NCBI GenBank assembly: GCA_022775105.1
Contig: JALFIX010000028.1
Location: forward strand, 1-36,642
Direction of reading: 5' to 3'
Source of the DNA: Prevotella sp.
Lineage (GTDB): Bacteria > Bacteroidota > Bacteroidia > Bacteroidales > Bacteroidaceae
DNA: 36,642 nucleotides
Made by a program: the position numbers and the translations under genes. Position 1 is the first letter of the stretch; each line of letters opens with the position of its first letter. Below the pieces are notes generated by a model. It saw only the letters and a list, made by a program, of their open reading frames with translations, had not been told where the DNA came from and ran no database searches. Positions 7,873 to 16,426 of the stretch are shown piece by piece.

Positions 7873-8200
7873 ACAAATTTTCCGCGAGACTCCTGTGTAC
7901 TACAATTCAAATAATGTGGACACTTTGCATGAAACACAGGGGGGTGACTGTTTTTAATACCCCCAAAAAGACCGAAAAAAAATTATGAGCCATCAAACTT
8001 GGGTTAATACTAATTTAACAGAAAAGAGGCAAAGCATTACAATTACATCATTACAATAAATCAATGCCCATACTAAAAAAGGCAGTCACATTCTTGCCCA
8101 ATCATCCTTCGTTCATCCTTCGTTCATCCTTCGTTCATCCTTCGATTGGGACTTGGAGGATGATTATTGGATCTGCGGAGGTAGATATAAGTATAAAAGA
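7873..8200. other. intergenic stretch with hairpins and repeats, no gene
   Basis: I see no coding sequence here. There is an inverted pair CCTGTGT (7892-7898) and ACACAGG (7934-7940), a G-run/C-run hairpin (7939-7945 with 7959-7964), AT-rich sequence to 8060, and the 11-bp tandem repeat at 8101-8144. A 61-codon plus frame at 8064-8249 reads through the repeat and the terminator and is not credible. Confidence 0.6.
8101..8144. repeat. four copies of the 11-bp repeat TTCATCCTTCG
   Basis: Units at 8101-8111 (first base differs), 8112-8122, 8123-8133 and 8134-8144 are otherwise identical. Identical units suggest recent slippage, so copy number may vary between strains. The repeat is intergenic, about 120 bases past the end of the phosphohexomutase gene. 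Confidence 0.9.
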
Positions 8201-8235
8201 AGTCGGGCATCCGCAAATGGGATGCCCGACTTTTA
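8201..8235. terminator. terminator for the minus-strand mutase operon
   Basis: A perfect 12-bp stem (AGTCGGGCATCC 8201-8212 with 8220-8231) and 7-base loop. T-rich tracts lie on both sides (TTTT on the plus strand, TTCTTTTA on the minus strand), so it can act in both directions. It lies 31 bases beyond the stop of the mutase gene. Confidence 0.85.
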
Positions 8236-8262
8236 TTATTTATTTATGAACAAAAATCAATA

Positions 8263-10008
8263 TTAGAGATTCAGAGACTTCTTGATTGCCTCGATGCGCT
8301 CGTCGGCTGCCTTCAGACAGCGGTCGTAGTCGGCGGCGGTCTTCATGCTCTCGTCCTTAACCTCGATGTAGAACTTGATCTTAGGCTCTGTTCCTGAAGG
8401 ACGCACACTGATCTTGGTGCCGTCGGCGCAGAACCACTGCAGCACGTTGCTTGTGGCTGGCATGTCGAGCTTCTGTGTGCCCTCGGCTGTTGTGATCTCG
8501 AGAGTCTGGAAGTCCTTCCATACGGTGATGGGACTGCCTGCGAGGTCCTTCGGAGGATTGGCACGGAAGTCGGTCATCATCTTCTTGATTTCGTCAGCAC
8601 CGGTCTTGCCCGGCTTGGTGACATTGACGGTGAATTCGCGAGAGAAGCCGTAGTCAACATAGATGTCCATCAGCAGGTCGTATAGGGTGCGGCCGTTGTC
8701 CTTTGCCCATGCTGCAATCTCGCAGATAAGACAGATGGAAGCGGGAGCATCCTTGTCGCGCACCTTGTCGTAAGGCAGATAGCCGAATGACTCCTCGCCA
8801 CCGCCGATGTACTTCTGCTTGCCCTCAGAGAGTGCAATCTCGCGTGCAATCCACTTGAAGCCAGTGTAGCAGTCGCGGATCTCAACACCGTTGCGCTGTG
8901 CAATCTTGGCGATAACCTCTGTGGTAACGATGGTCTTAACCATGAAGTCTGATGGATTGAGCTTGCCGAGCTTCTTCTTGTTCTCGATGATATAGTAAGA
9001 AAGCATCATTGCGGTCTGGTTGCCGTTGATGATAATCCACTCACCCTTGCTGTCGCGGCAAACGATGGCAAGACGGTCGGCATCTGGGTCAGAAGCAATC
9101 ACGAGGTCGGCGTTGAGCTTGGTTCCGAGCTTCATACCGAGTGTCATGGCCTCAGCATTCTCGGGGTTAGGAGAAACGACAGTCGGGAAGTTGCCGTCGA
9201 TGACCATCTGCTCGGGCACGACGTTGATATTCTGGAATCCCCATGAGCGGAGACACAGAGGAACAATCACGCGGCCTGTGCCGTGCATAGGTGAATAGAC
9301 GATGTTGAGGTCCTTCTGGCGGTTGATGACATCCTGGTCAACCATAGCCTCCTTAACGGCAGAAACATAGTCCCAGTCCATCTCGCCACCGATGATGGTG
9401 ATGAGCTCGGGATTGCCCTGGAACTTAACGTCGTCGATAGTAACCTTGTTAACCTCGTCGATGATGCCGGTGTCGTGCGGAGAGAGCACCTGTGCACCGT
9501 CAGCCCAGTAAGCCTTGTAGCCGTTGTACTCACGAGGGTTGTGGCTTGCTGTAACGTTAACACCAGCCTGGCAGCCTAACTGACGGATGGCGAATGAAAT
9601 CTCAGGAGTGGGACGAAGGCTCTCGAAAAGATAAGCCTTGATGCCGTTAGCAGAGAAGATGTCGGCAACGGTCTCGGCAAACATGCGTCCGTTGTTGCGG
9701 CAGTCATGACCTACAACCACGGCGATGTCCTTCTTGTCGGGAAATGCCTTGAGGAGATAGTTGGCAAAGCCCTGTGTGGCCATACCTACTATATATTTGT
9801 TCATACGGTTTGTTCCGACACCCATGATGCCGCGCAAACCACCTGTACCGAATTCCAGATTCTGATAGAATGCGTCGATAAGGTCAGTCTTGTCTTCATT
9901 GGCGAGCATTTGCTCAACAGCCTTGCGTGTCTCTTCGTCGAAGGCGGGTGACAACCACTGCTTGGCGGTGGCCTCACACTGTGCGATCAGTTGTGCATTA
10001 TTTTCCAT
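8263..10008 (-). CDS. phosphoglucomutase/phosphomannomutase (alpha-D-phosphohexomutase)
   Basis: 581 residues, the size of the long PgcA-type phosphohexomutases that interconvert hexose 1- and 6-phosphates. The phosphoserine loop is TASHNP at 153-158 with Ser155 as the phosphate carrier. The metal loop is DPDADR at 307-312, the sugar-binding loop GGEESFG is at 403-409, and the C-terminal phosphate-binding loop is RPSGTEPK. All active-site elements are present. It supplies glucose 1-phosphate or mannose phosphates for polysaccharide and envelope synthesis. The start codon lies 22 bases downstream of the stop of the TPR gene, with no promoter box between, so it is probably the last gene of the gyrA run. 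Confidence 0.92.
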   Translation of the reverse strand: MENNAQLIAQCEATAKQWLSPAFDEETRKAVEQMLANEDKTDLIDAFYQNLEFGTGGLRGIMGVGTNRMNKYIVGMATQGFANYLLKAFPDKKDIAVVVGHDCRNNGRMFAETVADIFSANGIKAYLFESLRPTPEISFAIRQLGCQAGVNVTASHNPREYNGYKAYWADGAQVLSPHDTGIIDEVNKVTIDDVKFQGNPELITIIGGEMDWDYVSAVKEAMVDQDVINRQKDLNIVYSPMHGTGRVIVPLCLRSWGFQNINVVPEQMVIDGNFPTVVSPNPENAEAMTLGMKLGTKLNADLVIASDPDADRLAIVCRDSKGEWIIINGNQTAMMLSYYIIENKKKLGKLNPSDFMVKTIVTTEVIAKIAQRNGVEIRDCYTGFKWIAREIALSEGKQKYIGGGEESFGYLPYDKVRDKDAPASICLICEIAAWAKDNGRTLYDLLMDIYVDYGFSREFTVNVTKPGKTGADEIKKMMTDFRANPPKDLAGSPITVWKDFQTLEITTAEGTQKLDMPATSNVLQWFCADGTKISVRPSGTEPKIKFYIEVKDESMKTAADYDRCLKAADERIEAIKKSLNL

Positions 10009-10030
10009 AAATCTTTTAGTTTTGAAAATA

Positions 10031-11194
10031 TTAGATGTTAATTATTCTGTCTATTTCCTCAAACTGCTTGCCCATATTCAGGTTGAGGTATATCCGGTAA
10101 AGTGCCGGGGCCCACTTCTTCTTCTCGTCGGGAGCGAGGGCGCGATACTTCTCCATATACGGCAGTGCCTGTCTATAGACTTCAGTTATCTCTTTTTTGT
10201 TCTTTCGGATGTCCTTCTCAAGGTCGAGCACCTTGTTGAGCAGTGCCATTCCAAGATTGTAGTAGGGCATCGGCAGAGTGTCATTGATATGTATGATACG
10301 CTCTGATACTCTGACACATTCGTCGTTTCTTCCCATATTCAGCAGAAGGGTTGACTTGGCAAAGAGGAAGAGCACATCGGTGGAGTCCACCTGCAGTGCC
10401 TCATTAGCCGTGGCAAGCGCGCTGTCATAGTCATTCCTTGAATTATAATAATCCATCAGCTGAGGAAAGAAATATCTGAACTCGGGATACGCCTTGAAAC
10501 CGCGCTTCAGCGTAGCGAGATAATTTTCATCGTCATTTAGCTGCTGATATGCCTCCGCCTTATAGCGCAAGGTATATTTCAGCTTTGCCGTGTCGCCCTC
10601 TGCCATGTCAGCAAATTTCATTATCTTTTCGGGCGATTTAAGCATATATCCGCTATAGGTGGCCCAATAAGCCGCCTCGGTCAGTCGCCCGTCCTTCTGA
10701 CTATATTTGAAACGGGCGAACATGGGTTGTGTGGCTGTTCCGATATAGCAGTCGAACAGGTCAAACGCATTGTTGTACTGTCCTTTGCGCACGAAGAACG
10801 AGCCGCCAAAATAAAGGTTTGGTCGATAATTGTTCAGTATCTCCGAATACTTCTTTCTCTGACTCTGGTCAATGGAGTCAAGTTGTGAGATGATGTCAAA
10901 CATCTCCTTAGCCTGGTTGAACAATGCCGCAGTGTCGTATGCCTGCTTCAGGTAGAGTTTCTCATTACCCACGGCATACTGTTTCTCCACGGCCTCAAAC
11001 CATGTGGTATATATCTTTGGATTATGGCGGTTGGCGGAATCCTTGGCAAGCAAGTCCTTCATCAACTTAGCCGCTTTATCCAAGTTAGCGCCACTCTTTA
11101 TGTATGACCGCGCTTGAGAGATCTCCTTGCGTTGAGCTCTCAAGCACGGTGTTGTCATTGTCAAGAGAAGCGTTATTGAAACAATCTTCAACAT
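10031..11194 (-). CDS. secreted TPR-like protein, paralogue of the preceding gene
   Basis: 387 residues with a signal peptide (hydrophobic 3-16, cleavage near LRAQ at about 20). The rest is helical TPR-like repeats. A recognisable one is around YDSALATANEALQVDSTDVLFLFAKSTLLLNMGR, followed by a NDECVRVSERIIHINDTLPMPYYNLGMALLNK unit. The C-terminus (ALPYMEKYRALAPDEKKKWAPALYRIYLNL) aligns with that of the upstream gene (GYLEKLKTMDPNQEKTRWAYPLYQIYYSLG), so the two look like a tandem duplication. The role is unknown, and a periplasmic scaffold is an inference from fold and signal peptide. Its start codon lies within the low-complexity repeat that fills the gap to the previous gene. Confidence 0.75.
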   Translation of the reverse strand: MLKIVSITLLLTMTTPCLRAQRKEISQARSYIKSGANLDKAAKLMKDLLAKDSANRHNPKIYTTWFEAVEKQYAVGNEKLYLKQAYDTAALFNQAKEMFDIISQLDSIDQSQRKKYSEILNNYRPNLYFGGSFFVRKGQYNNAFDLFDCYIGTATQPMFARFKYSQKDGRLTEAAYWATYSGYMLKSPEKIMKFADMAEGDTAKLKYTLRYKAEAYQQLNDDENYLATLKRGFKAYPEFRYFFPQLMDYYNSRNDYDSALATANEALQVDSTDVLFLFAKSTLLLNMGRNDECVRVSERIIHINDTLPMPYYNLGMALLNKVLDLEKDIRKNKKEITEVYRQALPYMEKYRALAPDEKKKWAPALYRIYLNLNMGKQFEEIDRIINI

Positions 11195-11247
11195 TCAATA
11201 TTCAACTTTCAATCTTTCAATTTTTCAATCTTTCAATCTTTCAATTG
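11188..11247. repeat. TTTCAATC-type tandem repeat spanning stop to start
   Basis: On the plus strand this is a run of TTCAA words (ATTCAA, TTTCAATC, TTTTTCAATC). On the minus strand it reads GATTGAAA repeatedly. It supplies the TGA stop of the upstream TPR gene and runs to the ATG of the downstream one, so it makes up the whole 46-base gap. Confidence 0.8.
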
Positions 11248-12389
11248 TTAAGAAGGCTCTGCATCTCAGCTGCCTTGGCCTCGTCGCCCAAAGAGTAGTA
11301 GATCTGATACAAAGGATATGCCCAGCGGGTCTTCTCCTGGTTGGGGTCCATTGTCTTCAGCTTCTCAAGATAACCCTTTGACTCATTGAGCACGTCAAGA
11401 ATCTTCTTGTTGTTCTCAACGGTGAGGCGACCTGTTGCCTTGTCGGCAAGCTGGTCCTTCAGGGCTATTGCCTTGGAGTTGAGACTGATACCGATGTTGA
11501 AGATAACCTGCACGAACTCAGGGTCAATCTCCACGGCCTTCTTGTATGCCTCAACGGCTTCATCCCACTTCTCCTCGTTCATGAGCACCTCGCCTTTCAG
11601 AGCCCAAGCCATCTTGTTCTGGGCGTTACTTGAAATCTCTTCTTCGAGCCATGCCTTTTTCTCTGCTACCATCCAAGGCTTAGAGTAGTAGTCGATCATC
11701 ATACCGAAGAAACGCTCGTTCTGAGGATTCTTGGCGTGCAGGTCCTTCAGTGTGTTCAGATAAGCCACTGAGTCAGCGTGTGTCTTGCAGTTGTCCTTCT
11801 GGGAGAAGATGAGAATCTCCTGGGCGTCATTTGCCTTGGCGGGATCCTGCATTGCCACATTGGCATAACGCACTGCCTTCTCGTAATCCTTCTGGTTGTA
11901 TGCAGCCAAGGAAGCGAAATAGGCAACCTCCGACAGGCTCTTGTCCTCGGGGAATGTCTCTCCCTCAAAGAAAGGAGCTGTGGGAGCATCAACATACAGC
12001 CCCCATGCCTCAAGAGCAGAAGCCTGGTCCTTGCGGTCGTTGTAGAAATAAAGTCCGGCATTCACCAAGTTGGGGCGGGCAGCCATCAGGCGTGAACGAT
12101 TCTTCTTCTGGAACTTAGGCTTCACCTTGCCCTTCTCGTTCGGCTGGATGTCGAACTCGTTGCACTTGTAGGCATACTTGAAAGCCTGGATGAGAGACTT
12201 GTTCATGCTCAGTGTATCATACGTAGTCTTCATGACCATGCTCTTCTGAGCCTCGTCAAAAATCTTTGAGAACGTCTGATACTCGGCTTCACACTTTGCA
12301 CCCCATTCTTCAGCCTGCTGGGCTGCTGTCTGGGCAAAAGCAGTGGTAGCTGCCGCTGCCATAACTGCCATCATCATAATTTTCTTCAT
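11241..12389 (-). CDS. secreted TPR-like protein downstream of gyrA
   Basis: 382 residues. A signal peptide is clear (MKKIMMMAVMAAAATTAFAQ, cleavage at about 19). Helical repeats follow, with a well-formed TPR unit at roughly 265-300 (AWALKGEVLMNEEKWDEAVEAYKKAVEIDPEFVQ). The N-terminal part contains a Lys-rich PKFQKKNRSRLMAARPNLVNAG segment. It is paralogous to the next gene, most clearly at the C-terminus. The ATG lies 25 bases past the gyrA stop on the same strand, so co-transcription with gyrA is likely. It is probably periplasmic. The function is unknown. Confidence 0.78.
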   Translation of the reverse strand: MKKIMMMAVMAAAATTAFAQTAAQQAEEWGAKCEAEYQTFSKIFDEAQKSMVMKTTYDTLSMNKSLIQAFKYAYKCNEFDIQPNEKGKVKPKFQKKNRSRLMAARPNLVNAGLYFYNDRKDQASALEAWGLYVDAPTAPFFEGETFPEDKSLSEVAYFASLAAYNQKDYEKAVRYANVAMQDPAKANDAQEILIFSQKDNCKTHADSVAYLNTLKDLHAKNPQNERFFGMMIDYYSKPWMVAEKKAWLEEEISSNAQNKMAWALKGEVLMNEEKWDEAVEAYKKAVEIDPEFVQVIFNIGISLNSKAIALKDQLADKATGRLTVENNKKILDVLNESKGYLEKLKTMDPNQEKTRWAYPLYQIYYSLGDEAKAAEMQSLLNN

Positions 12390-12414
12390 TGTAGTATTTA
12401 TTAGAGATAAAACA

Positions 12415-14937
12415 TTAATTCTCAGGTGTTATATCCACTTCGGGAGTGGCATCTGTCTCGGGTGCAATCTCCTCTTCTTCCTCTGTCTGGGTCATCACCT
12501 TGCATACGCTGGCAATCACGTCATTCTTCTTGGTGAGGTTGATGAGTCTCACTCCCTGAGTGGCACGTCCCATTACCCTGACGTCAGCCACCTTCAGACG
12601 GATAAGAATACCGCTCTTGTTGATTATCATGAGGTCATTCTCGTCAGTCACAACCTTTATAGCCACAAGACGTCCGGTCTTCTCGGTGATACTGATTGTC
12701 TTCACTCCCTTGGCTCCACGGGCGGTCTTGCGATAGTCGTCAACGTCGCTGCGCTTTCCGTAACCGTTCTCACTGACCACCATAATGGTCTCTGTTGCAG
12801 GGTCATTGACGCATACCAAGCCCACAACCTCGTCGTCACCGCCGTCAAGACGCATACCGCGCACACCGGTTGACACTCGACCCATCGGACGAAGGTCTTC
12901 CTCGTTGAAGCGGATTGCCCTACCGTTGCGGTTGGCAAGCAGAAGCTCGTTATGACCGTTGGTAAGTCGAACACCTACCACCTGATCGCCTTCCAATATA
13001 TTTATGGCGTTCACACCGTTGGCACGCGGACGGCTGTATGCCTCCAAGCATGTCTTCTTGATGATACCATTCTTAGTGGCAAACACAACATAGTGGCTGT
13101 TGAGGAACTCACTGTCGTTGAAGTTCTTGATACGCAATACGGCATTGATGGCATCGTCCGCCTCGATGTTGAGCAGGTTTTGTATCGCCCTACCCTTCGA
13201 GTTCTTCGCTCCCTCGGGTATTTCATAGCACTTGAGCCAGTAGCACCTGCCCTTCTGTGTGAAGAACAGCAACGTATTGTGCATGGTGGCGGGATATATA
13301 TACTCGGTGAAGTCCTCATCGCGAGTGTGCGCGCCCTTGCTTCCCACTCCACCACGGCTCTGCTCGCGGAATTCGGTCAAAGCTGTACGCTTGATGTATC
13401 CCAAGTGGCTGATTGTGATAACCACAGGGTCATCCGGATAGAAGTCCTCTGCATTGAACTCCTCGCTTGAGTACTTGATTTCTGTGCGGCGCTCATCACC
13501 GTATTTTTCCTTCACCTCAAGCAGTTCGTCCTTCATCACCTTCTTGCACAGCTCCGGGTCGTCAAGGATTTGCTGCAGATAAGCGATGAGTTTCTCAAGT
13601 TCCTTATATTCAGCGTGCAACTGGTCCATCTGCAGACCTGTGAGCTGACGCAGACGCATATCCACGATAGCCCTTGCCTGCACCTCGTCGAAGTCGAAAC
13701 GCTTCATAAGGTTCTCAATAGCCTCCTGAGGTGTCTTGGAGGCGCGGATTATATGTACCACCTCGTCGATATTGTCACATGCAACAATCAGTGCCTCAAG
13801 GATATGTGCACGGTCCTGTGCCTTCTTCAGGTCGAACTTGGTGCGGCGGATAGTCACGTCATGGCGGTGGTCAACGAAGTGCTTCACACATTCCTTAAGT
13901 GAAAGCAGTTTCGGACGGCCGTGAACCAGTGCGATACAGTTCACTGAGAACGAGCTTTGGAGTGCGGTCATCTTGAACAGCTTGTTCAGAATGACATTGG
14001 CATTGGCATCACGTCTCACGTCAACCACAATACGCATACCCTGACGACCAGACTCGTCGTTGACGTTGGTGATGCCCTCAATCTTCTTCTCGGTTGCAAG
14101 GTCGGCAATATACTTCACAAGGTCGGCCTTGTTTACGCCGTAAGGTATCTCGGTGACAACAATCTTGTCGTGCGAGTCACCGGTCTCGATCTCAGCCTTT
14201 GCACGCATGATGATACGTCCACGTCCGGTCTCGTAAGCATCTTTAACGCCTTGGATACCATAAATATATGCACCTGTAGGGAAGTCCGGGGCCTTGATGA
14301 ACTCCATCAGTCCGTCGGTGTCGATGTCCTCATTGTCAATATAGGCACAGCATCCGTCGATCACCTCACCAAGGTTGTGCGTGGGGATATTGGTTGCCAT
14401 ACCCACAGCAATACCGTTACCGCCATTGACAAGCAAGTTTGGAATCTTTGTAGGCATTACGCTTGGTTCAACGAGCGAGTCGTCGAAGTTGTTCACCATA
14501 TCCACGGTGTCCTTTTCCAGGTCGTCCATGATATGCTCACCCATCTTCGACAGTCGGCACTCCGTATAACGCATGGCAGCGGGAGAGTCGCCATCGACTG
14601 AACCAAAGTTACCCTGACCATCTACAAGAGTGTATCTCATCGCCCAGTTCTGGGCCATACGCACCAGTGCTCCATACACGGAGCTGTCGCCGTGTGGATG
14701 GTACTTACCTAACACCTCACCAACGACGCGCGCACACTTCTTGTACGGGTTGTTACTTGTGTTGCCAATTCCCATCATACCATAGAGGATACGGCGATGG
14801 ACAGGCTTGAAACCATCTCTTACATCAGGAAGGGCACGAGCCACAATCACCGACATTGAGTAGTCGATGTATGAGGATTTCATCTCCTCCTCGATGTTGA
14901 TTTTAATAATTCTGTCTTGATCTAATGTCTGATCCAT
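12415..14937 (-). CDS. gyrA: DNA gyrase subunit A
   Basis: 840 residues, the breakage-reunion subunit that introduces negative supercoils with GyrB. The N-terminal core begins [32 protein letters not shown]. The catalytic Tyr124 is in AAMRYTE. The quinolone-resistance region reads [17 protein letters not shown], with Ser85 and Gly89 at the positions of E. coli Ser83 and Asp87. A coiled-coil gate (about 370-450) precedes the C-terminal pinwheel blades. The GyrA-box region is RKTARGAKG rather than the textbook QRRGGKG, but the blade pattern distinguishes it from ParC. The last ~25 residues form an acidic tail ([11 protein letters not shown]). A promoter box lies 47 bases upstream. Confidence 0.96.
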   Translation of the reverse strand: MDQTLDQDRIIKINIEEEMKSSYIDYSMSVIVARALPDVRDGFKPVHRRILYGMMGIGNTSNNPYKKCARVVGEVLGKYHPHGDSSVYGALVRMAQNWAMRYTLVDGQGNFGSVDGDSPAAMRYTECRLSKMGEHIMDDLEKDTVDMVNNFDDSLVEPSVMPTKIPNLLVNGGNGIAVGMATNIPTHNLGEVIDGCCAYIDNEDIDTDGLMEFIKAPDFPTGAYIYGIQGVKDAYETGRGRIIMRAKAEIETGDSHDKIVVTEIPYGVNKADLVKYIADLATEKKIEGITNVNDESGRQGMRIVVDVRRDANANVILNKLFKMTALQSSFSVNCIALVHGRPKLLSLKECVKHFVDHRHDVTIRRTKFDLKKAQDRAHILEALIVACDNIDEVVHIIRASKTPQEAIENLMKRFDFDEVQARAIVDMRLRQLTGLQMDQLHAEYKELEKLIAYLQQILDDPELCKKVMKDELLEVKEKYGDERRTEIKYSSEEFNAEDFYPDDPVVITISHLGYIKRTALTEFREQSRGGVGSKGAHTRDEDFTEYIYPATMHNTLLFFTQKGRCYWLKCYEIPEGAKNSKGRAIQNLLNIEADDAINAVLRIKNFNDSEFLNSHYVVFATKNGIIKKTCLEAYSRPRANGVNAINILEGDQVVGVRLTNGHNELLLANRNGRAIRFNEEDLRPMGRVSTGVRGMRLDGGDDEVVGLVCVNDPATETIMVVSENGYGKRSDVDDYRKTARGAKGVKTISITEKTGRLVAIKVVTDENDLMIINKSGILIRLKVADVRVMGRATQGVRLINLTKKNDVIASVCKVMTQTEEEEEIAPETDATPEVDITPEN

Positions 14938-14983
14938 TTTTGGATTTTCTCTATATTATTTTGTTATTATTTCTTTTAGCGTT

Positions 14984-14991
14984 CAAAATTA
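14984..14991 (-). promoter_or_regulatory. gyrA promoter -7 box TAATTTTG
   Basis: On the minus strand the box fits TAnnTTTG and gives a leader of about 40 bases before the gyrA ATG at 14937. It would drive gyrA, both TPR genes and the mutase. Confidence 0.6.
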
Positions 14992-15047
14992 CTAATAAAA
15001 TCTGAGACAGCAAAACATTTAAGCAATTTTTAACGGCTAAAGGCAAA

Positions 15048-15081
15048 AAAAATCCCGAAACGACAATGTTTCGGGATTTTT
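15048..15081 (-). terminator. terminator of the rpsF-rpsR-rplI operon
   Basis: A perfect 14-bp stem including A/T flanks (15048-15061 with 15068-15081) around a 6-base loop. It lies 38 bases past the rplI stop and separates this operon from the gyrA promoter. Confidence 0.9.
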
Positions 15082-15118
15082 GGATATAAATTAAACTAAA
15101 CGTTTCCGATAGTCTTGA

Positions 15119-15673
15119 TTATTCTGCTGCGGGAGCTTCAGCCTCCTCTACGGGAGCCTCAGCCTCTGCAACGGGAGCCTCAGCCTCTGCAACGGGAGCT
15201 GCGGGAGCCTCAACACTCTCCTCGGCGGGAGCGTTCTCAGCGATAACCTTAACAGGAATCTCCACGCTAACTTCCTTGTGGAAGCAAACTGTGGCAACAT
15301 AGTCACCAACCTTCTTGATGTCGCGCATAACAACAATCTTGCGGTCGATGTCGTGACCGAGCTTCTTGAGCTCCTCAGCCACGTGAGCTGCAGTAACAGA
15401 ACCATAGGTAACGCCTGTAGCGCTCACCTTTGCGGTGATAGTGAGGGCAACGTCCTTGATAGCCTCTGCCTTCTGCTCAGCGGCAGCCTTGAGAGCTGCG
15501 AGCTTGTGAGCCTGCTGCTTGAGGTTCTCAGCCAATACCTTCTTAGCTGACTCAGAAGCGATGACTGCCTTGCCTGTAGGGATAAGGTAGTTACGTCCGT
15601 AGCCAGACTTCACGTTCACGATGTCGTTCTTGAATCCAAGTCCGATGATATCTTCTTTCAGTATGATTTCCAT
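15119..15673 (-). CDS. rplI: 50S ribosomal protein L9 with Ala/Glu/Pro tail
   Basis: 184 residues. The first ~147 match L9: MEIILKEDIIGLGFKNDIVNVKSGYGRNYLIPTGKA is the N-terminal rRNA-binding domain, followed by the long connecting helix and the C-terminal domain ending near VEIPVKVIAEN. About 37 extra residues follow, made of EAPVAEA-type heptads encoded by a 21-nt repeat. Most L9 proteins stop near 150. The tail should be disordered, acidic and solvent-exposed. A strong Shine-Dalgarno site precedes it, unusual for this phylum. It is the last gene of the operon. Confidence 0.95.
   Translation of the reverse strand: MEIILKEDIIGLGFKNDIVNVKSGYGRNYLIPTGKAVIASESAKKVLAENLKQQAHKLAALKAAAEQKAEAIKDVALTITAKVSATGVTYGSVTAAHVAEELKKLGHDIDRKIVVMRDIKKVGDYVATVCFHKEVSVEIPVKVIAENAPAEESVEAPAAPVAEAEAPVAEAEAPVEEAEAPAAE
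15129..15200 (-). repeat. 21-nt tandem repeat encoding the L9 tail
   Basis: The unit at 15150-15170 is repeated identically at 15171-15191, with a diverged copy at 15129-15149 and a partial one from 15192. Each unit encodes a heptad close to EAEAPVA. The 21-nt length keeps the frame, so slippage changes only tail length. Confidence 0.85.
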
Positions 15674-15680
15674 GTGTCAA

Positions 15681-15687
15681 TCCTCCT
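15681..15687 (-). promoter_or_regulatory. strong Shine-Dalgarno site (AGGAGGA) of rplI
   Basis: Seven bases separate this AGGAGGA from the rplI ATG. Other genes in the window lack such a site. A similar GAGGAGG at the end of rpsF (about 15969-15975) lies 8 bases before the rpsR ATG. These probably permit internal initiation within the ribosomal-protein operon. Confidence 0.7.
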
Positions 15688-15693
15688 CTTTAA

Positions 15694-15960
15694 TTATTTC
15701 ATCAAGTCAGTAACGTATGGAAGCAGCGCAATCTGGCGTGCACGCTTGACAGCCTGGGCAACGCGGCGCTGATACTTCAGAGAAGTACCTGTGATACGGC
15801 GGGGAAGAATCTTACCCTGCTCGTTGAGGAACTTCTTGAGGAACTCTGGATCTTTGTAGTCGATGTACTTGATACCGCTCTTCTTGAAACGGCAATACTT
15901 CTTCTTCTTTGTGTCCACTGAGGGTGGAGTCAAATACCTGATTTCTGATTCTTGTGCCAT
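15694..15960 (-). CDS. rpsR: 30S ribosomal protein S18
   Basis: 88 residues, normal for S18, which binds 16S rRNA as a heterodimer with S6. The conserved core [65 protein letters not shown] covers most of the protein. Only one Cys is present in the CRF motif, so no zinc cluster is expected. It follows rpsF with a 3-base gap and precedes rplI by 20 bases. Translation is likely coupled with rpsF. Confidence 0.97.
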   Translation of the reverse strand: MAQESEIRYLTPPSVDTKKKKYCRFKKSGIKYIDYKDPEFLKKFLNEQGKILPRRITGTSLKYQRRVAQAVKRARQIALLPYVTDLMK

Positions 15961-15963
15961 GAT

Positions 15964-16311
15964 TTAAGCCTCCTCTGATTTTTTAGCATACTTGTTCTTG
16001 CGCTTGATAGCATACTCAGCGGCATACTTGTCGAGCTTAACTGTCATAAAGCGGATGACCTTCTCGTCGCGACGATAGTTCACCTCAAGCTTGTTGATAA
16101 GTGATGGCTCAGCCTTGAACTCCAACAGACAGTAGAAACCTGTGGATTTCTTCTGGATTGGATAAGCCATCTTCTTCAGTCCCCAGGCCTCTTCGTTCAG
16201 AATCTCTGCACCATTGTCAGTGAGAAGCTTCTTGAATTTAGCGACCGTTTCCTTCATCTGTTCATCAGACAAAACGGGAGTTAAAATGAAAACGGTTTCG
16301 TATTGATTCAT
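15964..16311 (-). CDS. rpsF: 30S ribosomal protein S6
   Basis: 115 residues with S6 features: [53 protein letters not shown] and the [15 protein letters not shown] strand, then a Lys-rich C-terminus. It is the first gene of rpsF-rpsR-rplI. The single-stranded DNA-binding protein gene found between rpsF and rpsR in some bacteria is absent. The promoter lies about 45 bases upstream. I could not see a clear S6:S18-binding leader motif in the short leader. Confidence 0.96.
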   Translation of the reverse strand: MNQYETVFILTPVLSDEQMKETVAKFKKLLTDNGAEILNEEAWGLKKMAYPIQKKSTGFYCLLEFKAEPSLINKLEVNYRRDEKVIRFMTVKLDKYAAEYAIKRKNKYAKKSEEA

Positions 16312-16356
16312 ACTACTTTAAAATGTTAAATTAATGTTATTTTGCAAAAATGCGGT

Positions 16357-16365
16357 GCAAAGGTA
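16357..16365 (-). promoter_or_regulatory. promoter of rpsF operon (TACCTTTGC)
   Basis: An exact -7 box on the minus strand, 45 bases before the rpsF ATG. It lies back to back with the plus-strand box at 16399-16407. Confidence 0.75.
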
Positions 16366-16398
16366 CGCATTTTATTTCATACTACCAAATTTTTTTTG

Positions 16399-16407
16399 TA
16401 ATTTTGC
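16399..16407 (+). promoter_or_regulatory. promoter of small membrane protein (TAATTTTGC)
   Basis: An exact -7 consensus on the plus strand, 19 bases before ATG 16427. It shows that the upstream in-frame start at 16334 lies before the promoter and is not used. Confidence 0.7.
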
Positions 16408-16426
16408 CGCAAAATTAACGATTTAT

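Noticed and set aside
7158..7937. 259-codon minus-strand ORF across ydfG and its downstream gap
   Set aside because: Most of it is antisense to a clear SDR gene, and its ATG lies upstream of the only promoter box on that strand. Only the short frame at 7768-7857 was kept as a possibility.
8101..8144. CRISPR-like array
   Set aside because: The units are 11 bp, directly adjacent and without spacers. It is a simple tandem repeat, and no cas genes are present.
13957..14601. 214-codon plus-strand ORF inside gyrA
   Set aside because: Antisense shadow of the conserved gyrase core.
16312..16356. S6:S18-binding ribosomal leader upstream of rpsF
   Set aside because: The leader is only about 45 bases, AT-rich, and shows no convincing hairpin with the expected CCG bulge.
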